The notes: generated by a model from the letters alone, not told the origin. Shown: positions 15,683-24,453, numbered from the stretch's first letter. The stretch is 64,000 nt of DNA from Streptomyces sp. NRRL S-87 (GCF_000719335.1 NZ_JOGB01000028.1:1-64000); one strand, 5' to 3'. Program-made: numbers and translations.

Positions 15683-16506
15683 GCGGGACCACCACCGCCA
15701 CCCAGGGGTACGTCTCCGACATCCCGATCACCAGACCCACCCTGGGGCACGCCGTGCTGTCCGAATGGACCAAGGTCCGGACGGTCCGTTCGACGGTCTG
15801 GTCGCTGATCGCCACGGTGGTGGTCACGGTCGGCATCGGCATGCTGCTCGCGTCGAACACCGACGACGGCGACTACAGCTTCCAGCCCTTCACCCTGCCG
15901 GCCCTCATGGGCATCATGCTCGGCCAGGTCGGCGTGATCACGCTCGGCGTGCTGATGGTCGCCTCCGAGCACGGCACCGGGCTGATCCGCACCACCTTCA
16001 CCGCAGCCCCCGACCGGTACCGGGTCCTGACGGCGAAGTACCTGGTCTTCGCCGCCCTCGCGTTCGCCGTCGTCCTCGGGTCCGTCACCCTGGTCACGCT
16101 CATGACGATGGTGCTGCACGCGGGCCCCGGCGCCGGTCCGCACGCCTTCGGCCGGGCCGTGTCCGGACTGGTCGGCGGCAGTGCGTACGTGACCCTGCTG
16201 GGCCTGCTCGGCCTCGCTGTCGGCGCACTGCTGCGGCACTCGGTCGGCGCGGTCACGACGATGCTGGGTGCGCTGGCCCTCCCGGCGATCATGCCGACGT
16301 TCCTGTTCATCTGGGAGCGCACGCTGCACGTGGGGCAGCTGCTGCTGTCCTACAGCGCGCCGGTCGGGCTCGCCTCGGTCTTCGGGATGCCGGCGACCGA
16401 ACTGGACGGTCCGCAGAGCGGCCTCCCCCAGCTGCTCGTGCTGGCCGGGATCACGGCGGCGGCGGTGTTCGCCTCGTACCGGTCGGTGGCGGCCCGCGAC
16501 GTGTGA
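15679..16506 (+). CDS. ABC-2 type permease (exporter pair 2)
   Basis: A 275-residue membrane subunit with about six hydrophobic spans. It shares the SEWTKVRTVRSTVWSL N-terminal box and the SEHGTGLIRTTFTAAP loop with the permease of pair 1. A 30-residue N-terminal extension (TTTATQGYVSDIPITRP) is extra compared with its paralogue. ATG 15679 overlaps the ATPase stop by four bases, and GGAAGGAGG precedes it. Confidence 0.88.
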   Translation: MSGTTTATQGYVSDIPITRPTLGHAVLSEWTKVRTVRSTVWSLIATVVVTVGIGMLLASNTDDGDYSFQPFTLPALMGIMLGQVGVITLGVLMVASEHGTGLIRTTFTAAPDRYRVLTAKYLVFAALAFAVVLGSVTLVTLMTMVLHAGPGAGPHAFGRAVSGLVGGSAYVTLLGLLGLAVGALLRHSVGAVTTMLGALALPAIMPTFLFIWERTLHVGQLLLSYSAPVGLASVFGMPATELDGPQSGLPQLLVLAGITAAAVFASYRSVAARDV

Positions 16507-16543
16507 CCCGACCCCGATGCCCGGAGAGGCGTGCGACCGACCC

Positions 16544-16870
16544 CTAGTACCGGGGGGCGTTGCGGGACCGCTGCACCCGCGAGGTGCGGCGGTCCTTCGC
16601 GTTCCAGCACGCCTTGTGCCAGTGGCGCCGGTCGTCCACGCCCCCGTACTCCGGCCAGGCCACGACGTGCGGCACGCCCGACGGGATCTCCTGGTCGCAG
16701 CCCGGGCAGCGGTACCGCTTGCCCGCCGCGCCGGCCCCCGCGACCTGGCGGACCCGCCACTCCTCGCCCTGGTACTCCTCGACGCGCTCCAGCCCGTAGC
16801 GGTCGTATCCGGTGCTGGGGCGCTCGTCCGGGCTCTCGCCCCGGCGGGGGCGATTGTGGCGCGGTGACAC
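16544..16870 (-). CDS. Small conserved zinc-finger-like protein, function unknown
   Basis: A 108-residue basic protein, convergent with the ABC operon. The C-terminal half has CPGCDQEIPSGVPHVV, then HWHKACW, together a Cys2-His-Cys pattern able to bind one zinc ion. Streptomyces relatives are often labelled ATP/GTP-binding protein without evidence; no P-loop is seen here. GTG 16870 is chosen because GTGAGG lies just upstream and family sequence (SPRHNRPRRGESPDER) begins there. TAGTCT on the minus strand (16917-16912) is a candidate -10. Confidence 0.7.
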   Translation of the reverse strand: MSPRHNRPRRGESPDERPSTGYDRYGLERVEEYQGEEWRVRQVAGAGAAGKRYRCPGCDQEIPSGVPHVVAWPEYGGVDDRRHWHKACWNAKDRRTSRVQRSRNAPRY

Positions 16871-17044
16871 GTATACCTCACGGGGCGACGGCGGACAGGG
16901 ATTTCCCCCCAGACTACGCGCCGCGCCGGGACGTGACCGCATGGTTGCGGTGGGGAGGAGGGCCGGGGGACCACAGCGGGCGACGGCCGTCACGGCCACC
17001 CCGGGACTGATTCCCCGACAATCTCAATAACTTCCGCCCGTGCC

Positions 17045-17059
17045 CGTGCCTTTGGCACG
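17045..17059. promoter_or_regulatory. Inverted repeat CGTGCC-TTT-GGCACG
   Basis: A perfect 6-bp inverted repeat with a three-base centre lies 57 bases before the flavin oxidoreductase start, in the promoter region shared with the divergent zinc-finger-like gene. It could be an operator or a small hairpin. Confidence 0.45.
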
Positions 17060-17115
17060 TGTCAGACGTTGTTGCCGTTGGGGGAGCCGCGTCAGCCGCG
17101 AGGAGGCAGAAGGCG

Positions 17116-18162
17116 ATGCGTGTGGGAACGTTCGACGTAGGAGCATTTGTACTGGCGGCCCAGTTCCCGGGCCAGGGACAGGGGGAGGCACTGCACCGCG
17201 CGGTGCGGACCGCCGAGGTGGTCGAGGAGGCCGGGCTCGGCTCGGTGTGGCTCGCCGAGCACCACTTCGTGCCGTACGGCGTGTGCCCGTCGGCGGTGAC
17301 GCTGGCGGCCCTGCTGCTCGGGCGGACCCGGCGGATCCGGGTGGGCACGGCGGTCAGCGTGCTGCCGAGCGCCCATCCCGTGGCGCTCGGCGAGCAGGCC
17401 GCGCTGCTGCACCTGACCTCCGGCGGGCGGTTCACGCTCGGGGTCGGCCGCGGCGGCCCCTGGGTGGACCTGGAGGTCTTCGGATCCGGCCTGCCGGCGT
17501 ACGAGCGGGACTTCCCCGAGTCGCTCGACCTGCTGCTGCGCTGGCTCACCGAGCCCCGGGTGGGGGCCGCCGGCGAGCGGTACGCCTTCCGCGAGGTGCC
17601 GGTCGTACCGCGGCCGGCGGAGGCGCTGGACGGCGACGGCGGGCCGCCCGAGGTGGTCGTGGCGTGCACCTCACCCGCATCGGTGCGGCTGGCCGCCGAG
17701 CGGGGGCTGCCGATGCTGCTGGGCATGCACTCCGGGGACGAGGAGAAGGCCGCGATGGTCGCCCTGTGGCGCGAGAGCGCGCTGGCCGCCGGCCGCTCCC
17801 CCGAGTCCGTCGCGGCGGCCGGGCACGTCTCGGCCGGGGTGGCGCAGCTGGCGGACCGTACGAGCGAGGCGCGCGAGTTGCTGCTCAAGGCCATGCCGGG
17901 CTGGCTCAAGCAAGGGTTGGACGCCCACGTGACGGTGGACGGGCGGGTGCGGGCGATGCGGGACCCCGTCGCGTACACCGAACTGCTCTGCGCGCTGCAC
18001 CCGGTGGGGACACCCCGGCTCGCCGCGGACCGGCTGGCGGCCACGGCGGAGCGCACGGGCATCAGACGTTTCGCCCTGCTCGTGGAGGGCTCGGGTGAAC
18101 TGGCGGCGACGGAGGAGAACGTCCGGCGGCTCGGCGCCGAGGTCCTGCCCCACCTCGGATGA
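17116..18162 (+). CDS. LLM-class flavin-dependent oxidoreductase
   Basis: A 348-residue luciferase-like monooxygenase family protein, using reduced flavin (FMN or F420). Typical features are the start MRVGTFDVGAF, EEAGLGSVWLAEHHF near residue 45, RIRVGTAVSVLPSAHPV and the HLTSGGRFTLGVGRGGPW loop. The C-terminal part is shorter than in F420-dependent reductases. The substrate cannot be read from sequence. ATG 17116 follows AGGAGGCAGAAGGCG; an upstream ATG at 17059 would add 19 unlike residues. It is transcribed alone. Confidence 0.85.
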   Translation: MRVGTFDVGAFVLAAQFPGQGQGEALHRAVRTAEVVEEAGLGSVWLAEHHFVPYGVCPSAVTLAALLLGRTRRIRVGTAVSVLPSAHPVALGEQAALLHLTSGGRFTLGVGRGGPWVDLEVFGSGLPAYERDFPESLDLLLRWLTEPRVGAAGERYAFREVPVVPRPAEALDGDGGPPEVVVACTSPASVRLAAERGLPMLLGMHSGDEEKAAMVALWRESALAAGRSPESVAAAGHVSAGVAQLADRTSEARELLLKAMPGWLKQGLDAHVTVDGRVRAMRDPVAYTELLCALHPVGTPRLAADRLAATAERTGIRRFALLVEGSGELAATEENVRRLGAEVLPHLG

Positions 18163-18253
18163 CGGGCCGACGTCCGCGGTTCGCGCGTCCCGCACGGGGG
18201 CTGCCGCTCCGGTATCAGTTGCACCTCCCGCGATACGGAGCGGCAGCGGGGAT

Positions 18254-18646
18254 CTAGCAGTCGCGCAGCTCGGGCGACTGGTTGAGCAGCTGGGCCCGTA
18301 CGGACGTGAAGCGGGCGAGCCGCTCGTCCACCGCCGGGTCCAGCGGGAAGACCGCCACGCGGTGACAGTTCTGGAACGCGAGACGCACGCCGAAGTGCCG
18401 CTGCAGCGCACCGCGTATGGCGTCGCTCGCAAGGGCGCGCAGCAGCTGGCCGCGGGCCTGCTCGTCCGGGGGCGGCGTCTGGTTGTCGGCGAAGTCCCCG
18501 CCGTCCACCTTCAGCTGGGCCACCAGAGAGCTGATCATCTCCCATGCGTACGGCAGGGAGGTCCGGACGCAGTCGACGAAAGCGGCTTCGTCGACCTCGC
18601 CTCGCTCGGCCTGTTCGAGTAGGGCCGGTGAGACGTCGAGCGACAT
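18254..18646 (-). CDS. SCO5389 family protein
   Basis: A 130-residue protein matching the Streptomyces SCO5389 family, of unknown function. It starts MSLDVSPALLEQAERGEVDEAAFVDCVR, shown here in part, and ends RAQLLNQSPELRDC. It is helical and acidic in its first half, with no membrane segment and no catalytic motif. GAGAGGAGAACCC precedes the ATG. It is divergent from nucS with a 211-base shared promoter region. Confidence 0.85.
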   Translation of the reverse strand: MSLDVSPALLEQAERGEVDEAAFVDCVRTSLPYAWEMISSLVAQLKVDGGDFADNQTPPPDEQARGQLLRALASDAIRGALQRHFGVRLAFQNCHRVAVFPLDPAVDERLARFTSVRAQLLNQSPELRDC

Positions 18647-18843
18647 GGGTTCTCCTCTCGCGACCCCGGGTGACCGGAGTCTTACGGGCAGGGAAGGAGG
18701 CCGCGACGCAGCGTGCACGCTTCGCAACCTCCCGCTAACACGGTAGGCGCCCGTTGGGTACGGCACCAGGAGAATGCGCATACAACGAGCCACTAACGAA
18801 GGGGGCTTTCGGGGGCGAATCGCGTCGGGGCCGGTCGGTCGAG

Positions 18844-18849
18844 TAGCGT
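18844..18849 (+). promoter_or_regulatory. -10 box of nucS; predicted leaderless start
   Basis: TAGCGT lies eight bases before the nucS ATG at 18858, so transcription should start at or beside the start codon; no Shine-Dalgarno is present. No clear -35 is visible. Confidence 0.5.
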
Positions 18850-18857
18850 TGCGGACC

Positions 18858-19529
18858 ATGCGTCTCGTCATCGCCCGCTGCTCCGTCGACTATGCGGGCC
18901 GGCTCACCGCCCACCTGCCCTCCGCCCCCCGGCTGATCCTCGTGAAGGCCGACGGGAGCGTTTCGATCCACGCGGACGACCGGGCGTACAAACCGCTCAA
19001 CTGGATGTCTCCGCCCTGCACCCTCAAAGAGGGGACGGGCGACGACGCCGGCGTCTGGACCGTCATCAACAAGGCGGGCGAGAAGCTCATCATCACGATG
19101 GAAGAAGTCCTCCACGACTCCTCCCACGAGCTGGGCGTCGACCCAGGGCTGATCAAGGACGGCGTGGAAGCGCACCTCCAGGAGCTGCTCGCCGACCGGA
19201 TCGAGACGCTGGGCGAGGGCTTCACGCTCATCCGGCGCGAGTACATGACGGCCATCGGGCCGGTGGACATCCTGTGCCGGGACGCGGACGGGGCGACGGT
19301 CGCGGTCGAGATCAAGCGGCGGGGCGAGATCGACGGCGTCGAGCAGCTGACGCGCTACCTGGAGCTGTTGAACCGGGATCCGCACCTCGCGCCGGTGAAG
19401 GGCGTCTTTGCCGCGCAGGAGATCAAGCCGCAGGCCCGGGTGCTGGCCACGGACCGCGGCATGGAGTGCGTGGTGCTCGACTACGACGCCCTCCGCGGCA
19501 TCGAGGACGACAAGCTCCGCCTCTTCTGA
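18858..19529 (+). CDS. nucS: Endonuclease NucS (EndoMS mismatch repair)
   Basis: A 223-residue NucS/EndoMS nuclease, which cuts mismatched double-stranded DNA and provides the non-canonical mismatch repair of actinobacteria lacking MutS/MutL. The N-terminal DNA-binding half ([20 protein letters not shown]) is followed by the restriction-enzyme-like core: [20 protein letters not shown] with the catalytic Asp and Glu-x-Lys, then [10 protein letters not shown]. The C-terminal DDKLRLF resembles the beta-clamp-interacting tail of the family. ATG 18858 is the conserved start; the upstream extension is not family-like. Confidence 0.93.
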   Translation: MRLVIARCSVDYAGRLTAHLPSAPRLILVKADGSVSIHADDRAYKPLNWMSPPCTLKEGTGDDAGVWTVINKAGEKLIITMEEVLHDSSHELGVDPGLIKDGVEAHLQELLADRIETLGEGFTLIRREYMTAIGPVDILCRDADGATVAVEIKRRGEIDGVEQLTRYLELLNRDPHLAPVKGVFAAQEIKPQARVLATDRGMECVVLDYDALRGIEDDKLRLF

Positions 19530-19543
19530 CCCGGGTCGCCCCA

Positions 19544-19569
19544 CCGCTCCGGGCCCGCGCCCGGAGCGG
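19544..19569 (+). terminator. Terminator downstream of nucS
   Basis: A perfect 10-bp stem (CCGCTCCGGG / CCCGGAGCGG) with a six-base loop starts 15 bases after the nucS stop codon, between converging genes. Confidence 0.75.
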
Positions 19570-19697
19570 CCCCCCGGCCCGCCCCCTCCTCCCCCGGCCC
19601 GTCCGCGTCTCGCACGCCGACGGGCCGCGGCCGTACGGCGGCCCGCCGGGCGGAGTCGGGGCGGACCGGGCCGGGCTGGGCTGGGAGACCGGCGGCG

Positions 19698-22508
19698 TCA
19701 GGAGGACGGGGACGTGCCCGTGGCGCCGTCGGAGGTGTTGCCGCCCGTCGGATCGGTCGGCTGGGTCGGCGACTTGGTCGGCGGCGTCGGATCGTCGGGC
19801 GACTTCGTGGGCGGCGTCGGATCGTCCGACGGCTTCGGCGGCGTGGCCGAGTCCGACGGCTTCGGGGACGTGGACCGCGTGTGCGACGGCGACGGCCCGG
19901 TCGACGGCGAACGCGTCCCGCCCGACGGGGAAGCCGACGCCGTCGCGCTGCCCGTGGCACCCGGCGTCGGCTCGTCGGACGAGTCGGGCCCGTCCGTCAT
20001 CGTGGGCGCACCGGGATCCTGCGAGTCCGTCGCGTCGTCTTCGGGAGCCGTGTCGTCCCCGGTGGCCGACGGGTCGCCGGAGCCACCGGTCACCGACTGC
20101 TCGGTGTGCGTGCCCTGCCCGGGGGTCTTCTGCTCCCCGCCGCTGAGGCCGAGGGTGACGGCCGTACCGAGGACGGCGACCAGCACCGCACCGGCCGCCG
20201 CGGCCACGACGTTGCGCCGGGCCCCGGTAAACAGCCCGGCGGCCCTGCCGCCCGCACCGGCGCGCGCGCCGCCACCGGTACCACCCGGCCGGGCGGCGCC
20301 CGCGCGCAGGCCGGCAGCGGCGAAGGACGTCGTCACGTCGGTCGGCGAGTACTGGTGCCCGGACGCGGGCGTGCCGCCCCGGACCCCGGCGGCCCCGGTC
20401 GCGCCCGCCGAAGGCCCGGCGAAGCCGGCACCGGCCGCGGCCCCCCGCGGAGCACCCGCGGAGCCCGGACCGCCCGCACCCAGCGGCCCCGACCCCGGCC
20501 CCGGGCCGCGCCCCGAGACCGACGGCAGCGGCACGGGCGGCGTCGCCATGACGTCACCGCGCGGCGGCGCGAGCATCGGGAAGGCGTCCTTGACGACCGG
20601 CTCCGCCTCCGGCTCCAGGTCGATGTCCGGCAGGCCGCCCCGCACCGGCGGCAGCACCTCGGTCCGCGCCTCCGACGCCGGCCCCGCCGATGCCGAGCCC
20701 ACCGGCGGCGGGGCCAGCATCAGCGGCGGCGACAGCGGCCCGCCCGTACGGTCCGCGACCAGCGCCAGAGCGCGCCGGCCGGCCACCATGCCCCGCTTGT
20801 CGGCCAGCGCCCCGCGCAGTCCGATGGAGGCCTCCAGTTCGGCGCGGGCCCGGTCCAGCCGGCCGCCGCAGAGCGCCAGGATGCCCAGCTCGTGGTGGAA
20901 GTACGCCTCCTCGGCGACCTCGCCGGCGATCCGGGCCGCTTCCTGCCCGGCCCGCAGCACCCGCTCCCACGCGCTCCAGTGCAGACCGCCCGCGAACGCG
21001 GGGGCGGCGGTACGGGCGAGCAGCACGGCGGCGCTGGGCCGCCCCTCCTCGGGCGTGGCGGCCACGAGCGCGGCCAGGGCGGCCAGTACGGCGTCCGCCT
21101 CGGCCGCGGCCCGCTCGGGGGCGACGGAGGGGTGCCCGGTCCACCAGGCGTAGTGCTGAGCGGCCGTCAGGGCGTACGCGGCGGCCTCGTCCCCGTAACC
21201 GGCCTCCTCCAGCTGCCGCTGCACCCCGGAGGCCAGCCGGTAGCGCGGTCCGGCGGCGGTGATCAGGCCGCAGGCGAGGAGTTCGCCGACGGCGGTGTCG
21301 GCGTGTGTGTCGCCGACCAGCGCGGGCAGGTGGGCCTGGTGCGGCAGCTCGCCGCCGAGGGCCACGGCGAACCGCAGTGCCTCGCGGGCGGATTCGCCGA
21401 GCCGGGAGGCCAGGAGCGCGGCGGGGGCCGCGCTCTCGGCGAGGGCGGGCAGCTTGACGGCCGGGGGCCGCTTCTCGAAGACCCCGGGTTCCTCGGCATC
21501 GATGTCAGAGCCCGGCACAGCGTCGGCGACCGCGTCGACGACGGGGTCCGGGACCACCCCCATCAGCTCGTCGCGCTGCCGCAGCAGCGCGCCGGCCTGA
21601 ACGAAGCGCAGCGGGAGGCCCTCGGAGGCGAACCACAGGTCGCCCGCCCAGGCGGTCTCCTCGTCGGTCAGCTTGCGGCCGACCGCCGCGGCCAGCAGCA
21701 CCGCGCAGGCGGTGCGGCCGAGTCCGCCCAGGAAGATCTCCTCCAGATGGGAGTCCTCGGAGGGGGCGGGGGTGTCGGGGGTGGCCGCGAGCAGGAAGGC
21801 GCACTCGGGCGTGGCGCTCAGCAGTTCGTCGAGCGCTTCCCCGCCGCACTCGAGGTCGTCGAGGACGACCACGGCGCCGATGCCGGCCACCCGCTCGAGC
21901 AGTTCGGCCCGGTCGGGGCGGTAGCCGGGGGCGTCGTACACCGCGTGGTGGAGGGCGTACAGGAGCTCGGTGGGGCTCTGGCGGTGTCCGGAGAGCCGTA
22001 CGACGCCGTCGGGCGCGAGGTCGGCGCAGGCGTCGGCGACGGCGTCGAGGAGCGCGGAACGGCCGGATCCGGAGGGGCCGGTGAGGCGGACCGAGCGGCC
22101 GCGGCTGAGCAGGCGGACCAGTCGCTCGCGCTCCTCCTCGCGCTCCAGCAGCGGCAGGATCGGGGCCGGCGGACCGGAGGGGACGGGCGGCTGGGCCGCC
22201 GTGCGTATCGCGGCCCGGGACCTGGCGTCGCGTCGGGCGTCGCCGGGGGGCTCGGTGTCGGGGCGGCGGGCTTCTATCTCGCTGCCGTCGACGGGGTTGA
22301 CGGTCAGCAGGTAGTCGCCGCCGACGAGGCGAGTGATGCGGGCGGGGCCGGAGTTCGTGGCACCCTTGACGAGCGAGTGGCGCACGGCGCCGTTCGGGTC
22401 GTCGGTGGGCCCCCCGGCCGCACCGGATCCCCCGGTGGTGCGCATTCCGTCAGCGCCGCCCCCCGGCACTGACGAGCGCTCTTCCGGTGTGCCGAATGTC
22501 CGCTCCAT
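19698..22508 (-). CDS. Membrane-anchored ATPase-like protein with secreted Pro/Thr/Ser tail
   Basis: A 936-residue multidomain protein. Residues 1-60 are Gly-rich; an AAA/STAND-like NTPase core follows with LTGPSGSGRSALLD (P-loop at about 144-151, Arg in place of Lys) and VVVLDDLE (214-220). Alpha-helical, TPR-like repeats rich in Ala occupy roughly 400-640, then a Pro/Gly linker, one transmembrane helix (VVAAAAGAVLVAVLGTAVTLGL, about 765-786) and a 150-residue Thr/Pro/Ser/Asp tail with repeats of DDPTPPTKSP. The tail should lie outside the membrane. ATG 22508 follows GGGGGG. It resembles signal-transduction ATPases but lacks a DNA-binding domain; function unknown. Confidence 0.8.
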   Translation of the reverse strand: MERTFGTPEERSSVPGGGADGMRTTGGSGAAGGPTDDPNGAVRHSLVKGATNSGPARITRLVGGDYLLTVNPVDGSEIEARRPDTEPPGDARRDARSRAAIRTAAQPPVPSGPPAPILPLLEREEERERLVRLLSRGRSVRLTGPSGSGRSALLDAVADACADLAPDGVVRLSGHRQSPTELLYALHHAVYDAPGYRPDRAELLERVAGIGAVVVLDDLECGGEALDELLSATPECAFLLAATPDTPAPSEDSHLEEIFLGGLGRTACAVLLAAAVGRKLTDEETAWAGDLWFASEGLPLRFVQAGALLRQRDELMGVVPDPVVDAVADAVPGSDIDAEEPGVFEKRPPAVKLPALAESAAPAALLASRLGESAREALRFAVALGGELPHQAHLPALVGDTHADTAVGELLACGLITAAGPRYRLASGVQRQLEEAGYGDEAAAYALTAAQHYAWWTGHPSVAPERAAAEADAVLAALAALVAATPEEGRPSAAVLLARTAAPAFAGGLHWSAWERVLRAGQEAARIAGEVAEEAYFHHELGILALCGGRLDRARAELEASIGLRGALADKRGMVAGRRALALVADRTGGPLSPPLMLAPPPVGSASAGPASEARTEVLPPVRGGLPDIDLEPEAEPVVKDAFPMLAPPRGDVMATPPVPLPSVSGRGPGPGSGPLGAGGPGSAGAPRGAAAGAGFAGPSAGATGAAGVRGGTPASGHQYSPTDVTTSFAAAGLRAGAARPGGTGGGARAGAGGRAAGLFTGARRNVVAAAAGAVLVAVLGTAVTLGLSGGEQKTPGQGTHTEQSVTGGSGDPSATGDDTAPEDDATDSQDPGAPTMTDGPDSSDEPTPGATGSATASASPSGGTRSPSTGPSPSHTRSTSPKPSDSATPPKPSDDPTPPTKSPDDPTPPTKSPTQPTDPTGGNTSDGATGTSPSS

Positions 22509-22821
22509 GACCAAGCCCCCCGATCGCGTCGTGCGCCGTCGTCCTTCCCGGCCTTCGCACACTCCGCTGCAGCTTTGGTCCGGCGTCCGCCCCGAGGGTT
22601 GACAGGGGCCGACGGCCGAACCCTAGACGTTGGGCCAGTATCCAGGAACAGCCGGGGTCCCATCCCCACCGCTTCATCACGTTCCGGCCTCAACACGCCC
22701 CGACCCGTTACCTGCCCGTAGGGTCAGGCTCCGGACGCGGCGGGTCGCGCTCGTCCGTCCGTACGCCGGGCCCGCGACCCGTGTCCGCCCGGGGGGCCGG
22801 CACGCTCCGGCCGCCCGTCGC
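22509..22821. other. 313-base gap with candidate promoter for the ATPase gene
   Basis: No gene is supported here. On the minus strand TAGGGT (22625-22620) with TTCCTG 17 bases upstream is a candidate promoter giving a leader of about 110 bases to the ATPase-like gene. On the plus strand TTGACA (22599) has no downstream gene. Confidence 0.45.
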
Positions 22822-23145
22822 TCACACCCGCGGCAGCGTCTCCGCCGCGAGTCCGCCCTCGATGGCGAGGATCCGGTGCAGCCGGGTGGCGACCAGCAGG
22901 CGCTGCATCTGGGGCGGCACGCCGCGCAGCACGAGCCGGCGGCCGGTGCGTCCGGCCCGCCGGTGGGCGCCCATGATGACGCCGAGTCCGGTCGCGTCCC
23001 ACGAGTCGAGGCCGGTGAGGTCGAGGACGAGGTCCCCGTCCCCGTCGTCGAGCGCGCTGTGCAGGGCGGTGCGGGCGTCCGCCGCGCTGCGCACGTCGAG
23101 GCGGCCGCCGACTGCGAGTCCGGTGTGGTCGCCCCTGATGTTCAT
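22822..23145 (-). CDS. STAS domain anti-sigma factor antagonist-like protein
   Basis: A 107-residue stand-alone STAS domain. The fold is clear: beta strand TGLAVGGRLDVRSA, then DLVLDLTGLDSWDATGLGVIM and RLVLRGVPPQMQRLL. Such proteins capture anti-sigma kinases, normally controlled by Ser phosphorylation in a D-S-S/T-G motif. Here the motif reads D-A-T-G, with Ala at the position of the usual phosphoserine. GGGGAG precedes the ATG at 23145 (an in-frame ATG further up adds 15 unlike residues). No kinase or sigma factor gene adjoins it. Confidence 0.85.
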   Translation of the reverse strand: MNIRGDHTGLAVGGRLDVRSAADARTALHSALDDGDGDLVLDLTGLDSWDATGLGVIMGAHRRAGRTGRRLVLRGVPPQMQRLLVATRLHRILAIEGGLAAETLPRV

Positions 23146-23256
23146 GTGTGTGCTCCCCGGCAGTACTGCGTGCGTGCGTATGGTCGGCAACTCTCACTGC
23201 AACTGACTGCGCCAGGTGGGGTGAAGTTGCCGACCGTGAGCGAACCGATACCGAAT

Positions 23257-23272
23257 TCACCCCCAGGGGTGA
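23257..23272. promoter_or_regulatory. Palindrome TCACCCC-CA-GGGGTGA
   Basis: A perfect 7-bp inverted repeat about 112 bases upstream of the STAS gene start and downstream of the hydroxybutyryl-CoA dehydrogenase stop. It could be an operator for the STAS gene or part of a termination region. Confidence 0.45.
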
Positions 23273-23305
23273 GTCGGGTCCGGTCCGGACGGACCGGCGC
23301 GCGCC

Positions 23306-23327
23306 CCCGCCCGCCCTGGCGGGCGGG
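23306..23327 (-). terminator. Terminator downstream of 3-hydroxybutyryl-CoA dehydrogenase gene
   Basis: A 9-bp GC stem (CCCGCCCGC / GCGGGCGGG) with a four-base loop, 30 bases past the dehydrogenase stop; a second hairpin (CCGGTCCG-GA-CGGACCGG, 23280-23297) follows. Both are on the minus-strand path. Confidence 0.6.
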
Positions 23328-23356
23328 ACCGGGCGCCGGTCGTGCGCTCTGCGCGG

Positions 23357-24205
23357 TCAGTGCGTGTAGAAGCCCTGTCCGCTCTTGCGGCCGATGTCGC
23401 CCGCGTCGACCATGCGGCGCATGAGCTCCGGCGGGGCGAACTTCTCGTCCTGGCACTCGGTGTAGATGTTGCTGGTGGCGTGCAGCAGGATGTCGACGCC
23501 CGTCAGATCGGCGGTCGCCAGCGGTCCCATCGCGTGCCCGAAGCCCAGCTTGCAGGCGATGTCGATGTCCTCGGCGGACGCCACGCCCGATTCGTACAGC
23601 TTTGCCGCCTCGACGACCAGCGCGGAGATCAGGCGGGTGGTCACGAAGCCGGCCACGTCGCGGTTGACGACGATGCAGGTCTTGCCGACCGACTCGGCGA
23701 ACTCGCGGGCGGTGGCCAGGGTCTGATCGCTCGTCTTGTAGCCGCGGACCAGCTCGCACAGCTGCATCATCGGGACGGGCGAGAAGAAGTGGGCGCCGAC
23801 CACGCGCTCGGGGCGCTTGGTGACGGCGGCGATCTTCGTGATCGGGATGGCGGAGGTGTTGGAGGCCAGGACGGTGTCCTCGCGGACGATCTCGTCGAGG
23901 CTGCGGAAGATCTCGTGCTTGACCTCGAGCTTCTCGAAGACGGCCTCGACGACGATGTCCGCGTCGGCGACCGCGCCGAGGTCGGTGCTCGTCGTGATGC
24001 GGCCGAGCGCGGCCTCCGCGTCCTCGGCGGACAGCTTGCCCTTCGAGACGAACTTGTCGTACGAGGCCTTGATGCCGTCCGTACCGCGGGTCAGCGCCGC
24101 GTCGGTGACGTCGCGCAGCACGACGTCCCAGCCCGCCTGAGCGGACACCTGCGCGATGCCCGAACCCATGAGTCCGGCACCGATGACGGCGAGCTTCCCA
24201 GCCAC
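23357..24205 (-). CDS. 3-hydroxybutyryl-CoA dehydrogenase
   Basis: A 282-residue NAD(P)-dependent dehydrogenase that interconverts acetoacetyl-CoA and 3-hydroxybutyryl-CoA. The Rossmann motif is GAGLMGSGIAQ at the N-terminus, NTSAIPIT and the catalytic histidine region GAHFFSPVPMMQLCELV are in place, and the C-terminal helical domain ends DIGRKSGQGFYTH. GTG 24205 follows AAGGGG. It may act with the thiolase at 4903 in butyryl- or ethylmalonyl-CoA formation; that link is functional inference, since the genes are 17 kb apart. Confidence 0.93.
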   Translation of the reverse strand: MAGKLAVIGAGLMGSGIAQVSAQAGWDVVLRDVTDAALTRGTDGIKASYDKFVSKGKLSAEDAEAALGRITTSTDLGAVADADIVVEAVFEKLEVKHEIFRSLDEIVREDTVLASNTSAIPITKIAAVTKRPERVVGAHFFSPVPMMQLCELVRGYKTSDQTLATAREFAESVGKTCIVVNRDVAGFVTTRLISALVVEAAKLYESGVASAEDIDIACKLGFGHAMGPLATADLTGVDILLHATSNIYTECQDEKFAPPELMRRMVDAGDIGRKSGQGFYTH

Positions 24206-24447
24206 TGCACACCCCTTGTTCTCTTGACGCAGGCACGCGTTCCACACAACTGCTCTCGGCCGGAGATTAGCGCCCGTGAGGGGTCGTGTGACCGCGAAGT
24301 AATACGCGTCACGTCTCACATGACGGACGTCACACCCGCGCGACAGCGAGGCGGCCCCGCCCGCCCGGCCCACCGGGTCGCCCGTCGGCGGGCGGGCCAC
24401 GGCCGTGATCGTGGGCACAGCGCACCCGCAACGGACCCGCGCGTAAC

Positions 24448-24453
24448 TAGGCT
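24448..24453 (+). promoter_or_regulatory. -10 box of cobalamin adenosyltransferase gene
   Basis: TAGGCT ends six bases before the ATG at 24460, predicting a leaderless transcript. No Shine-Dalgarno and no cobalamin riboswitch-like structure are seen in the 254 bases upstream. Confidence 0.55.

Noticed and set aside
18774..18857. N-terminal extension of NucS from the ATG at 18774
   Set aside because: The 28 extra residues are not family-like and the -10 box falls inside them.
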